Shown here: positions 10,705 through 20,333 of the stretch, piece after piece
Layout of the letters: each line of letters opens with the position of its first letter
Position numbering within the stretch: position 1 is the first letter of the stretch
Origin: Paludibacter sp.
GTDB lineage: Bacteria > Bacteroidota > Bacteroidia > Bacteroidales > Paludibacteraceae
Length of the DNA: 64,000 bases
Assembly (NCBI GenBank): GCA_024710005.1
Contig: JANJVQ010000028.1
Location: 1-64,000, forward strand
Direction: 5' to 3'
Made by a program: the position numbers and the translations under genes
Notes under the pieces: generated by a model
What the model was told of the DNA's origin: nothing
What the model saw: only the letters and a program-made list of their open reading frames with translations
The model's database searches: none

Positions 10705-11950
10705 TTTCATCCCTTATCGCTTCAATCGGTTTTATTTTCACCGCCTTTCTGGCGGGCATATAACCTGCAATGATGCCTGCAATAATCATGATCATGGTCG
10801 AGAAATACACATAATTTAAATTAACCGTTGGATTCTTAAATACCGACATCCCGGAAGGATTGGCAGCTGCCGATTGTTCCAAAACCATGTTAACCAGTTC
10901 TGTAATAGTGATTCCCGCCATCATACCCATATAGCCAAATATGGCTGTAATCAGAATGGATTCCAGAATAATGGTAAAAAGTATCTGGGCAGGAGGAGCT
11001 CCAATCGCTTTTCTGATGCCAATTTCGCGGGTTCTTTCCTTTACCGTCACCAGCATTATATTACTTACACCCACCACACCGGCAATGAGCGTGAATATTC
11101 CGATGACCAGCACAAACAAACTAATGCCGTTAAATATATTCATGGTTTGCAGGTAGTTCTGTTGCGAATTATTAATCCACAAGGCCTGCGCATCTTTAGG
11201 ATCAAATAACATCGTTTGTGAAACATTTTCTTTCAGACGATCATTAAACTCCTCATTTGCCTCTTTGGTTTCCAGTCCTTCCACCACCATCGCCATGCTG
11301 TAGAACTTCTTATTGGGATTGAAAACCATTTGTGCAGTAGAATAAGGAATATAAGCATTACCATCGCCCCACCTTTCTTTTTTACTATTCACACCAACCA
11401 CCTGAAACATAACCTGATCAACTTTTACAAATTTCCCCATTGGAGCTTCTTCTTTAAAAAGTACCTCCTGAATTTTTTTATCAATCACAATTACTTTTCT
11501 GTTACCCCTTATGTCCGCTTCATTGATAAACCGGCCTCCATCGGCATCAAACTCTAAATTGAAAATATTTTCGTAACGTGGCAACACTCCTTTTACCGGA
11601 TAAGAACCATATTCATTTTTATAGCTGATATTGAGATTTTTATCAACTATCGGGGTTTCATTGACTGCTTCTGCAACCTCCAGTTTTACCTTATTGAGTT
11701 CTTTTTCCGTAAAACTCAAATTCCGGCCCGATTGATATCCTTTGTAGGGTAAAGATGTCCTGCCCGGCCATAGCTGTACGGTATTGGTTGATCTGTCACT
11801 GAAGTTGGAAGTTACCCCGTTTCTCAATCCATTGCCTGCACCCATCAGGATAATCAGGATGAATATTCCCCACGAAACAGAGAGTCCCGTCAGAATAGTC
11901 CGTAACTTGTTACGTTTCAGACCCGACCATATTTCCTGCAGAATATCCAT
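10700..11950 (-). CDS. MacB-type ABC transporter permease (paralogue of the neighbouring gene)
   Basis: VVGVSNIMLVTVKERTREIGIRKAIGAPP; C-terminal MPARKAVKIKPIEAIRDE. Confidence 0.92.
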   Translation of the reverse strand: MDILQEIWSGLKRNKLRTILTGLSVSWGIFILIILMGAGNGLRNGVTSNFSDRSTNTVQLWPGRTSLPYKGYQSGRNLSFTEKELNKVKLEVAEAVNETPIVDKNLNISYKNEYGSYPVKGVLPRYENIFNLEFDADGGRFINEADIRGNRKVIVIDKKIQEVLFKEEAPMGKFVKVDQVMFQVVGVNSKKERWGDGNAYIPYSTAQMVFNPNKKFYSMAMVVEGLETKEANEEFNDRLKENVSQTMLFDPKDAQALWINNSQQNYLQTMNIFNGISLFVLVIGIFTLIAGVVGVSNIMLVTVKERTREIGIRKAIGAPPAQILFTIILESILITAIFGYMGMMAGITITELVNMVLEQSAAANPSGMSVFKNPTVNLNYVYFSTMIMIIAGIIAGYMPARKAVKIKPIEAIRDEN

Positions 11951-11955
11951 TACGA

Positions 11956-11992
11956 AGTGGTTAGTGGTTAGTGGTTAGTGGATAGTTATGGT
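11956..11992. repeat. Heptamer array GGTTAGT x3 + GGATAGT
   Basis: Direct reading. Confidence 0.88.
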
Positions 11993-12662
11993 TTGATTCG
12001 ATGGATTCGATCATACCGTCTTTGATGTGTATTACCTTTTTGGTTGCATCTGCTACCGATTTCTCGTGTGTCACGATAATGGTGGTAATACCACCTTTAT
12101 TCAGGTCTGTAAGCAACTGCATTACTTCTTCCGTCGTTTTACTATCGAGCGCACCCGTTGGTTCGTCAGCCAGCAAGATTTTAGGTTCCGAGATAATGGC
12201 ACGCGCAATGGCCACCCGCTGTTTCTGTCCACCCGACATTTCACTGGGTAAATGATAAGCCCAATCCTTCAATCCCATCTTGTCGAGATATTCCATCGCG
12301 ATGATGTTTCTTTTCTTCCGGCTGATTTTACGGTAATACAACGGTAAGGCTACATTTTCCAACGCATTTTTAAAATTAATCAGATTAAACGACTGAAATA
12401 CAAAACCTATCATTTCGTTCCGGTACTTAGCAGCCTGTCGTTCCGATAAATTTTTAATCAGAATATTATTCAAATAATAATCACCGGTATCATAATTATC
12501 GAGCATCCCCAGGATATTCAACAGCGTTGACTTCCCCGAACCGGACGCCCCCATGATGGAAACATAATCACCCGATTCAATAAGCAAATCAACACCTTTC
12601 AATACATGCAGCGAAGTTGCCTCTGTATAATACGTTTTATTAATGTCTGAAAGTTTTATCAT
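11961..12662 (-). CDS. ABC transporter ATP-binding protein (LolD/MacB type)
   Basis: Walker A GASGSGKST, signature MSGGQKQRVAIARA, Walker B LLADEPTGALD. Confidence 0.94.
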   Translation of the reverse strand: MIKLSDINKTYYTEATSLHVLKGVDLLIESGDYVSIMGASGSGKSTLLNILGMLDNYDTGDYYLNNILIKNLSERQAAKYRNEMIGFVFQSFNLINFKNALENVALPLYYRKISRKKRNIIAMEYLDKMGLKDWAYHLPSEMSGGQKQRVAIARAIISEPKILLADEPTGALDSKTTEEVMQLLTDLNKGGITTIIVTHEKSVADATKKVIHIKDGMIESIESNHNYPLTTNH

Positions 12663-12686
12663 AGGGATATTGTTGTAAAAACGTTA

Positions 12687-12733
12687 CAAAAGTATAAAAC
12701 TATATAGTACCTTGCAATACATAGTACTATATA
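12687..12733 (-). promoter_or_regulatory. Candidate operon promoter and operator (inverted repeat TATATAGTAC-N13-GTACTATATA next to a TAnnTTTG -7 box)
   Basis: Minus strand TACTTTTG fits the Bacteroidetes -7 consensus TAnnTTTG; perfect 10-bp arms at 12701-12710 and 12724-12733. Confidence 0.55.
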
Positions 12734-12897
12734 TTCTACAATTAATTTGTCAACCAAATGACTATATATTTGATATACTGATATTTAAACAATCACAACA
12801 GATCAATGAATTAACATTTTTTATAATAACCAATAAGGCTTTAGTATAGCGGAAGAGAGAAAATGTTCATCGGATTTCAAGTTTCAACTTAAATTAA

Positions 12898-13638
12898 CTA
12901 AAGGTCATTATTGATTACATGCCAGGTATCCTGCATTAACTGCGGTGTTTGTTCCGCATCATAAAGTTTCACATCAATCGGGTCATGAAAAATCATTTCG
13001 ATTGTACCAGAACTGACATACATGGTGTTACGGGGCAAACGCTCGAAACTTCCCCTGATGGTTACCGGTACTATCGGGAGTAACAAATCGGTTGCAATGC
13101 GAAAAGCACCCTTTTTAAATTTAGACATCAACCCGGTTTTGGTTCTGGTACCTTCCGGAAAAATTACAACTGAAACTCCATTTATCAACTGTTTCTCCGC
13201 CCTTTTCAGACTTTTTTGAGCCGCGATGGGATTAGAACGATCAATAAAAATATGACCGGCAGATTCACAAGCCTTACCTACCAGCGGAATCTTCCGGAGT
13301 TCAGCTTTCATAATCCATTTAAAGATATTTGGTAACCAGCCGTACATCGCGAAAACATCAAAAATTGACTGATGATTGGCTGCAACTATATATGAGTCTG
13401 TAACTTTTAATTTTTCAACGCCTGTAACCTTCACCCGGATAAACAACAAATAGCAAATCAACCTACTCCACCATTTGGCAGGAAAGTGGGATACGGGACT
13501 ATTGGGAAATGACGGTGCCAAGATGATGGTGGACAAAGCAGTTAAAACAGTCAGCACCAGGATTACCGGCCAGGCAATTAAATACTGATACAGAAAATAA
13601 AACGGATTGATTTTCATATAGTATACATTTTGCCCCAA
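12898..13638 (-). CDS. 1-acyl-sn-glycerol-3-phosphate acyltransferase family protein
   Basis: PlsC motifs NHQSIFD and FPEGTRTKTG. Confidence 0.88.
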   Translation of the reverse strand: MGQNVYYMKINPFYFLYQYLIAWPVILVLTVLTALSTIILAPSFPNSPVSHFPAKWWSRLICYLLFIRVKVTGVEKLKVTDSYIVAANHQSIFDVFAMYGWLPNIFKWIMKAELRKIPLVGKACESAGHIFIDRSNPIAAQKSLKRAEKQLINGVSVVIFPEGTRTKTGLMSKFKKGAFRIATDLLLPIVPVTIRGSFERLPRNTMYVSSGTIEMIFHDPIDVKLYDAEQTPQLMQDTWHVINNDL

Positions 13639-13648
13639 TGAGCATCAA

Positions 13649-14590
13649 TTAATATTCAGTTACCTGCGTGATTTCTTCAATTTTTGCAGGAATTTTCCTT
13701 TTTCGGGATAACTGACTGACAAAAAGGCCGGAAACAACCACAGCGATACCTATCCACTGATTAAATCCGAGTTGCTGCCCAAGCAGTAACCAGGAAAATA
13801 AGGCTGTAAAAACAGGTATCAGGTTCACAAATACATTGGTTTTAGCAATTCCGATTTTTCTTACCACACCTGCAAACAATACAAATGCTAAAACGGAAGC
13901 AAATATAGCTAACATTAACAAAGCCTCCAAGGATTTATAAGTAATTTTTATATCCGTTATGGTTGCATAATCAGTAATAAAGAATGTCGGTACGAAGAAA
14001 AACAAACCTATAATGCTCTGATAGAGGATAATATTAACAGTTTTATAGTGTAACGAAATTTTCCGCAGGGTAATGGCATAAAAGACTGCCGAGAAAACAG
14101 CCACGAAAACAAGTACAATACCCCAGAATCCTGCTTCCATTCCGGACTGAGGTTCATATATCACCATTAATACTCCCAACAAAGAGACAATTATCCCCAG
14201 AATATTTACCGGGCTGATTTTTTCTTTCAGGAATAAAAAAGCAAAAACCGGAGCAAAGAGCGGAATTGTAGCAATAATAACGGCTACAAGTGTCGGATTT
14301 AGCATCGTCAGACTGTAGGTTTCGCCCATATAATACATATAGGGTTCGAAAAATGCCAGCAGAACAAACCACTTCAAATCAGCGCGTTTTATGAATTGAA
14401 ACTTTTTCGTTGCTGTTGCATATGCATACAATAACAAAACAGCAATAACCAAACGCAAGGTCACCAGAGTAACCGGCTGAAAAGATTCAATGGCGATCTT
14501 AGTCCAGATAAACGAAAAAGCCCAGAAAATCATTGCCAGCACAATGGCACCATACATTCTGATGTGTTGAAACATAATAAACAGGCTCAA
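13649..14590 (-). CDS. EamA/DMT-family transporter
   Basis: Ten-TM protein with two EamA repeats. Confidence 0.88.
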   Translation of the reverse strand: MSLFIMFQHIRMYGAIVLAMIFWAFSFIWTKIAIESFQPVTLVTLRLVIAVLLLYAYATATKKFQFIKRADLKWFVLLAFFEPYMYYMGETYSLTMLNPTLVAVIIATIPLFAPVFAFLFLKEKISPVNILGIIVSLLGVLMVIYEPQSGMEAGFWGIVLVFVAVFSAVFYAITLRKISLHYKTVNIILYQSIIGLFFFVPTFFITDYATITDIKITYKSLEALLMLAIFASVLAFVLFAGVVRKIGIAKTNVFVNLIPVFTALFSWLLLGQQLGFNQWIGIAVVVSGLFVSQLSRKRKIPAKIEEITQVTEY

Positions 14591-15583
14591 TTAATTTTCA
14601 ATACCTGCAACTATCTTTTCCACTTGCCGGTTGATTTTTTCCCAGGTATGTTCATCCATTTTAGCACCCAGCACTTCTACCACCTGCGAAGAGACAAAAG
14701 AACCTATCAATCCACATTTATCCAATGATAAACCACAAGCCATACCATACAGGAATCCCGCGGCGTATAAGTCACCCGCACCTGTGGTGTCGATACAAGC
14801 TGCCAAATAAGGCTTTATGGTATGTTGGGAATCACCGGACCGAACAAACGAACCATCCTTACCTATCTTGACAACAGCTATATACGCATGCTCAGCGATA
14901 TGTATCAGCGCCTCTTCCGGCTCCTTACCGGTAAAAGCTTTTGCCTCTTCCTCATTGGCAAAAACAACATCCACATAATCAGCAACAATCGACTCCAGAA
15001 AATCCAGGTTTGCTTCTACCACATTATAGCTGGCCAGGTCAACCGAAACCAGCAACCCGGCTTCTTTTGCCATTTTGATGGCAGTATGTATCAGATCATG
15101 ATTCTGAACCAAATACCCTTCGATGTGAAAAATATCGTAACCTGTAAACATTTCCGGTTTCAAATCAGTAGGTTCCAATTCACAGGCAGCTCCCAGAAAT
15201 GTACAAAGTGTCCGCTCCCCATCATCGGAAACCAACACCGTACAAGTACCCGATTTTTGCTCGCTATAACTTAAATGCGGAACAACGCCGTTGTGCAAAG
15301 TATCCTGCATGAAGAACTCCCCTACTTCATCCCGGCCTATTTTTCCAAAAAAGCCGGCATTTCCACCCAGTCGGGCAATCCCATTTACCGTATTGGAAGC
15401 TGAACCTCCGGTTGCCATTTTCGCACCGGACATATTAAAATTCCCCTGTATTTCGGTTACTTTTTCAGAATTTATCAATTGCATTCCACCTTTTAACAAA
15501 TTCAGCTTTTTTAATAAATCATCATTCTCTATTTGCAACAAAATGTCTGTCAGGGCATTACCCATACCCAATATTTTCTTCAT
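14591..15583 (-). CDS. PfkB-family (adenosine/ribokinase-like) carbohydrate kinase
   Basis: GGSASNTVNGIARLGG and DTTGAGDLYAAGFLYG motifs. Confidence 0.9.
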   Translation of the reverse strand: MKKILGMGNALTDILLQIENDDLLKKLNLLKGGMQLINSEKVTEIQGNFNMSGAKMATGGSASNTVNGIARLGGNAGFFGKIGRDEVGEFFMQDTLHNGVVPHLSYSEQKSGTCTVLVSDDGERTLCTFLGAACELEPTDLKPEMFTGYDIFHIEGYLVQNHDLIHTAIKMAKEAGLLVSVDLASYNVVEANLDFLESIVADYVDVVFANEEEAKAFTGKEPEEALIHIAEHAYIAVVKIGKDGSFVRSGDSQHTIKPYLAACIDTTGAGDLYAAGFLYGMACGLSLDKCGLIGSFVSSQVVEVLGAKMDEHTWEKINRQVEKIVAGIEN

Positions 15584-15684
15584 CTTATTATCTCTTTTTT
15601 ATATTGCTATTTTTTTGCAAAGATATTGCATAATTCAGAAAAACCTATTACTTTTGCATCGCATTTGACAAAAATGTGGTTAAT

Positions 15685-15758
15685 TCTTCCTTAGCTCAGT
15701 CGGTTAGAGCATCTGACTGTTAATCAGAGGGTCCTTGGTTCAAGTCCAAGAGGGAGAG
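15685..15758 (+). tRNA. tRNA-Asn (GTT)
   Basis: Cloverleaf: tcttcct/agggaga acceptor, anticodon loop CTGTTAA, T-loop TTCAAGT. Confidence 0.95.
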
Positions 15759-15759
15759 C
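15739..15759. repeat. attL core (inside the tRNA-Asn gene)
   Basis: Identical to 27261-27281. Confidence 0.88.
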
Positions 15760-15772
15760 AAATTAGTTATAT

Positions 15773-15808
15773 AATCCGCTGTAAATCAATCATTTACAGC
15801 GGATTTTT
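15773..15808 (+). terminator. Rho-independent terminator immediately inside the island, after tRNA-Asn
   Basis: aatccgctgtaaat / atttacagcggatt perfect 14-bp stem followed by T-run. Confidence 0.85.
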
Positions 15809-16155
15809 AATTTACGGGTACGGAAATTAGTACGAAGAATTGGTTCTTTTTTTTTGGCAAACTGCCTCTAAATTTATCCAAAAAAGACTATCAATTTCAG
15901 ATTGCTGACAAAATATATTATTTTTTCAACAAGTTTACTTCTCTTATTAAATGATCAATGCACTTTACTATATAAATTTTGATGTATAATTTCAAAAACA
16001 TTTAATCACTTTTTCAATCAATTATCTATTTCTTTTGCATTTAAAACATAAAAATATATTAAAATTTTAATACGCATACTTTTTTATTGTAATATAATGA
16101 ATTATAATATATTACTTAAAATAAATTGCCCTTTCAGGGGTGCTTGTTATGATAC

Positions 16156-17220
16156 TTATTTGACAGTTTCTTTGATTAATCTTACCAAATCAAAAACGGT
16201 TACATCCCTTCCTTTTGGATTTTCTGCCTTTTTAAAATGAATAATTCGATTTAACCATACACAAAAAGCTTCACTAAGATTTTCACCTGTATGTAGATTA
16301 TATAAGAATTCTGAAAGTGAAATTTTTTTGACTTTACAAAATGAATTAATTGGCTCTCTTTTTGCCTTTATTTCCATCCGATGAACATTTTTTTCCATAT
16401 CCAACCATTTATATATATATTTCTTTCCACTTATACTATCAATCTCTCTTGATTTATTATAACATTTAAGTTCAAGTCGACCCTTTGTTTGTTTAATATA
16501 ATAGGCTAAATTTACTGGTCGTTTTCTTGTAGTACCGTAATACAGGGATGTATTGTTAATAACATCTCTTGAATCAATATCTATATATTTTACTTGATTA
16601 ATAACAGGTATATATTTCTCATTTGAAACAGTTTTCTTTATAATTTTTGCGAAATTAATATTGCTGTCATATGCTATTTCAAGATTTGATATACTGACAA
16701 GTTCGAGACCTAATCGACTTGCCATTTCTTCAAGAAAAAAGATTGTGTTGTATTGAGTTTTAAATGTTTTGGCTGGAACTCTAAGCTTTTGCTTTATTTT
16801 AGTATAATTGCTTATATATTCTAATATATTTATATTTTTACTTATATTATTATTCTCTTTTTTCCATTCAATTACTTCATGATGTAGTGCAAATGGTTCA
16901 TATAATCGTCTATTATCAATTTTTATAAAACACTTCCCAAAAAAATTTGGATCATCAGCCGATTTAATTGTTAAGTCTCCAAAAACTAAAAATTCACCTT
17001 TTAGATTTTCTGATGGTATAAGTATCTGAAAATCAAACTTACTGTTTTTGACTCTTCGTAATCTAAAATCCTCAGTATGTTCATCAAAATAATTAGGAGA
17101 CGTAAATACAAAACTGGGATTTTCACAAGGGTTTTCAGTCAGTTTCTCGTATGCCACTTGTTTTATTTGATAACAGACCTTCAATGCATCAACCGTAAAT
17201 TTAAATTTAATTCCTTGCAT
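16156..17220 (-). CDS. Putative replication initiator (resembles phage/plasmid gpII/X-type rolling-circle Rep)
   Basis: YYGTTRKRPVNLAYYIKQTKGRLELKCYNKSREI...VHRMEIKAKREPI resembles the SR/YNK/RxExK pattern of gene II/X-family proteins; placement in the element. Confidence 0.5.
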   Translation of the reverse strand: MQGIKFKFTVDALKVCYQIKQVAYEKLTENPCENPSFVFTSPNYFDEHTEDFRLRRVKNSKFDFQILIPSENLKGEFLVFGDLTIKSADDPNFFGKCFIKIDNRRLYEPFALHHEVIEWKKENNNISKNINILEYISNYTKIKQKLRVPAKTFKTQYNTIFFLEEMASRLGLELVSISNLEIAYDSNINFAKIIKKTVSNEKYIPVINQVKYIDIDSRDVINNTSLYYGTTRKRPVNLAYYIKQTKGRLELKCYNKSREIDSISGKKYIYKWLDMEKNVHRMEIKAKREPINSFCKVKKISLSEFLYNLHTGENLSEAFCVWLNRIIHFKKAENPKGRDVTVFDLVRLIKETVK

Positions 17221-17853
17221 AATATTAAATTATTGATTTTTCTGTATTAATTTTCAAAACTCAAAGGTAATATATTTCAATAGATAATATATATTATAAA
17301 TGATTTCAAAATCATATATTTTCACTTAAAACCTCATTTTGAAAATTCTCAAAAAAAATGGTGGAAAATTTTTTCCGGTGAACCGTGCCCCAAGTTTAGA
17401 GGGGTACAAGCATGGTCACGTAGGTAGGTGAGGTACAAGGACTTACGGGAGGTAGAGCTTTCGTTAGGGAGGTCATTTTTGCAGTTTTGTCCCTTACTAT
17501 TTAAACATATCGAAAAGCGAATAAATTCAATTGAAATATTATTGCTATAAATCATTGATAACAATGCAGTTGCAAATACAATGATACATAAAATGTAAAT
17601 ATGTAATAATTATATTAGTACAAAAAAAACAACGGTCAATTAAATAAATTGTTACAGAAAAAAAATGACCCTTACAAACTCAACTGAGTATCTGTAAATG
17701 TATCAATTTAATCTTTAAATCACAATTTGATACAGATACTTTTTGGATCAGATTAATTTAATTGATTATATATAATTAACTTGGAAGAAAAAAATTGATT
17801 ATGAGTGATTTTTTAAAACTTCAAACTATTTATTATAAAAAGAATATCTAAAT

Positions 17854-18225
17854 ATGAAAAATCTAAATGAAAAATCGATTTCAAATAAAATTAATGATAG
17901 AATTAAACAATTTAAAGTTCTCGTGGATTTAGAAAATGATGTGATTATTTTATCTGCGATTTGTCAATTTGAAATCCCCTACGATCAATTAGCAGCAAGT
18001 CTTTTTGTTGATCAAAAAAGAATAATTCTAAGTCAATCATTTTGCAATTTATCTTCAAGAGATAAACTTCTCGTAATAAAAGCAACCATGTTTACACATT
18101 ATAATCTTTTGAATGGTGAAATTCCTGGACATGGAGAAATAAAAGGCTATCAATTATTCTATAATGCAAATTTATTTGTGTTTGATTTGAAGGGAAGATT
18201 AATTTCAGACAATGTATTAGTATAA
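17854..18225 (+). CDS. Hypothetical protein
   Basis: 123-aa ORF in the island. Confidence 0.5.
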   Translation: MKNLNEKSISNKINDRIKQFKVLVDLENDVIILSAICQFEIPYDQLAASLFVDQKRIILSQSFCNLSSRDKLLVIKATMFTHYNLLNGEIPGHGEIKGYQLFYNANLFVFDLKGRLISDNVLV

Positions 18226-18756
18226 TTATAGTATTGGTATAATTTAATGTTTTTCCCTGATAATCAATTCAAATATTTCATATAATATTTTTTTATTGTA
18301 CGGTTATATATGATATTTTCAATTATAGAATGTGTAGTAAATCAATATTATTTATTTGCTTAATCAATTGAAAATAAATAAATTAATTTATAGGAATCAA
18401 GAAAATAATATTTTGTATACAATACGTTGTTATTTTATGCAACTGGTGAATTTCAATTTATACGAATTGCTTTTGTATTATTTTTTACATTGTTTATTCA
18501 ACTTTTGTTTATATTTTTGGAGTGATTTTTTTTGACACTTCAATTATTAAAATCCTTAAAGTGAAATTTTGTATGCGAAACACCCTCATTTTCTCCTGTT
18601 TTTCTATTTCATGTATTTACAGTGTTTTGATCAATTTCTCATCAACAGTTAGGGCGGATTTATGAGAAATACTGGTTTGCATACAGAAAAGGCGTTTCGT
18701 ATAGGGGGATGTGAGCGGTAAGTGTAAGAAATAAAAACGAAATTGTTATCAAATTT

Positions 18757-19341
18757 ATGAATCCCGAAGATGATAATACATTTTTCGCTTTTTGTGAAAA
18801 AAATAAAATTGGAATTCACGATATTAGGACTATGGATGGGAAATCTTATTTCTCAATCTCTATTGATGAATTTCATAGACTTGAAAAATCAATGATGATT
18901 TTTGATTCAACAAATGGTGGTTTAGTACTTGGAAAGCTTCACGTAGAAGGTGGAATTCATATGATAAAATTCAATTTTAAAAGTTTACGTTATGACTATA
19001 TCGGTGAAATGGAAGGTTGGGAATATTTAAGTTCAGATTTAAAGAGTCACGAACACAAAAGAAAACTGATTGAAATTAATGAACTCAAATATGGTCCATT
19101 AACTGCTGAAAGGACAGATTTTGAAATTCCTACAAATTGCAAATTAATTGATACAAAAAACATTGAAATTGCTGTCATTAAGATTTCTTATCACGGTAAT
19201 ATAATTATAAATAGAGTTTCTACGAAAAATTATATAAATCAAATAATTGAAGTTGAAAAGAAATTTAATCCTACCATTTCAGAATTAAATCAATGCTCTT
19301 TTAAAAGATTATTTCAAAAGTTGTTTAATATAAAAATTTAA
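18757..19341 (+). CDS. Hypothetical protein
   Basis: 194-aa ORF, closely followed by the next ORF. Confidence 0.55.
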   Translation: MNPEDDNTFFAFCEKNKIGIHDIRTMDGKSYFSISIDEFHRLEKSMMIFDSTNGGLVLGKLHVEGGIHMIKFNFKSLRYDYIGEMEGWEYLSSDLKSHEHKRKLIEINELKYGPLTAERTDFEIPTNCKLIDTKNIEIAVIKISYHGNIIINRVSTKNYINQIIEVEKKFNPTISELNQCSFKRLFQKLFNIKI

Positions 19342-19344
19342 TTA

Positions 19345-19860
19345 TTGATTAATATGAAAAAATTATTAGCAACATTAATTCTAAGTTTTATTGTGATTTC
19401 AATTTATTCACAAGAATTTACTAAATTAACACTAACAAATAGTGGTTTAGAACTATTTGATTATTATAGAAAAGTTCGGAACAAATATTCTCATGAATAT
19501 ATTGATGATTTAAAGATGGAAAAGGCTTATAAACAGATCACTAATTTAAATACACAGATTTCAAGTTGTTATCCTAAACTAAATGCACCTAATGAATTTG
19601 ATAAAATAAATTTTGACGACTTCATTTTGTTTACTCGATTAGTTAAAGATATTGCATATGGACTAACTGACATAATTCAACCTATAAGTAATAATTTGCT
19701 GGTAGACTATTATCGTCGGAAAGACATGTTTAAACATCTTGGTCAAAATTTACCGAGAAAGACTAATGCAATTAAAGGTCATTTAAGAGAGTATTTTGGA
19801 ATAGTTGATGATTCGGAGGAAATTATATGTTTGTATATATCTCACTCGCCTAATGGTTAG
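19345..19860 (+). CDS. Hypothetical exported protein; C-terminus overlaps the tRNA-like element
   Basis: Probable signal peptide MKKLLATLILSFIVISIYSQ; stop codon lies inside the tRNA-like sequence. Confidence 0.5.
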   Translation: MINMKKLLATLILSFIVISIYSQEFTKLTLTNSGLELFDYYRKVRNKYSHEYIDDLKMEKAYKQITNLNTQISSCYPKLNAPNEFDKINFDDFILFTRLVKDIAYGLTDIIQPISNNLLVDYYRRKDMFKHLGQNLPRKTNAIKGHLREYFGIVDDSEEIICLYISHSPNG

Positions 19861-19935
19861 GGCATCCCCCTCCATGATGATATTATTAATATCATCATGA
19901 AGGGGCAGGTCGAAGTTCGAATCTTCGGTGAGATA
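19839..19935 (+). other. tRNA-like element with a 27-nt perfect palindrome in place of the anticodon loop
   Basis: Acceptor atctcac/gtgagat 7/7, U8, D-stem gcc/ggc with GG in the D-loop, T-arm cgaag-TTCGAAT-cttcg; catgatgatatta-t-taatatcatcatg in the anticodon arm. Confidence 0.65.
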
Positions 19936-20066
19936 CAAAAAAACACGAACGCACAACATAGCCAATAAGGATTCCAGTCGTATAAGAAGGTTAGTAACCC
20001 TCTTCTGCTTTTCGTGTAACATGAAATGAAATCGCCAGTTAGGCTTTATTTATTAAATCATTAGCT

Positions 20067-20333
20067 TTGTGCCTTATAACCAAAAATAAAAATTTATCTG
20101 TTATGACACACTATTTAGAACCAGAAGATTATTGCATTGAACTCGAAAATGCCGATTTGGATATTGTTGATACTATGATTTCAGATTGTCCATCCGGGCA
20201 TGTAATTGTCAAAGAAAGAGCAACAAAAAAGTTTTATGTTTTTGAAAATGGACTTTGGGAAGATATAATTTCAATCGGTGATAGATTGAAATTTAAATTG
20301 TACTATAAATCAAATTCAGGAGTTAAGATTTAA
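20067..20333 (+). CDS. Small hypothetical protein (start may be the ATG at 20104)
   Basis: ORF; MTHYLEPEDYCIELENADL... Confidence 0.45.
   Translation: MCLITKNKNLSVMTHYLEPEDYCIELENADLDIVDTMISDCPSGHVIVKERATKKFYVFENGLWEDIISIGDRLKFKLYYKSNSGVKI

Noticed and set aside
17349-17564. 71-aa minus-strand ORF
   Set aside because: Covers the GC-rich repeat block; no plausible translation signals, more likely noncoding
19783-20022. 79-aa minus-strand ORF
   Set aside because: Antisense across the tRNA-like element; no support
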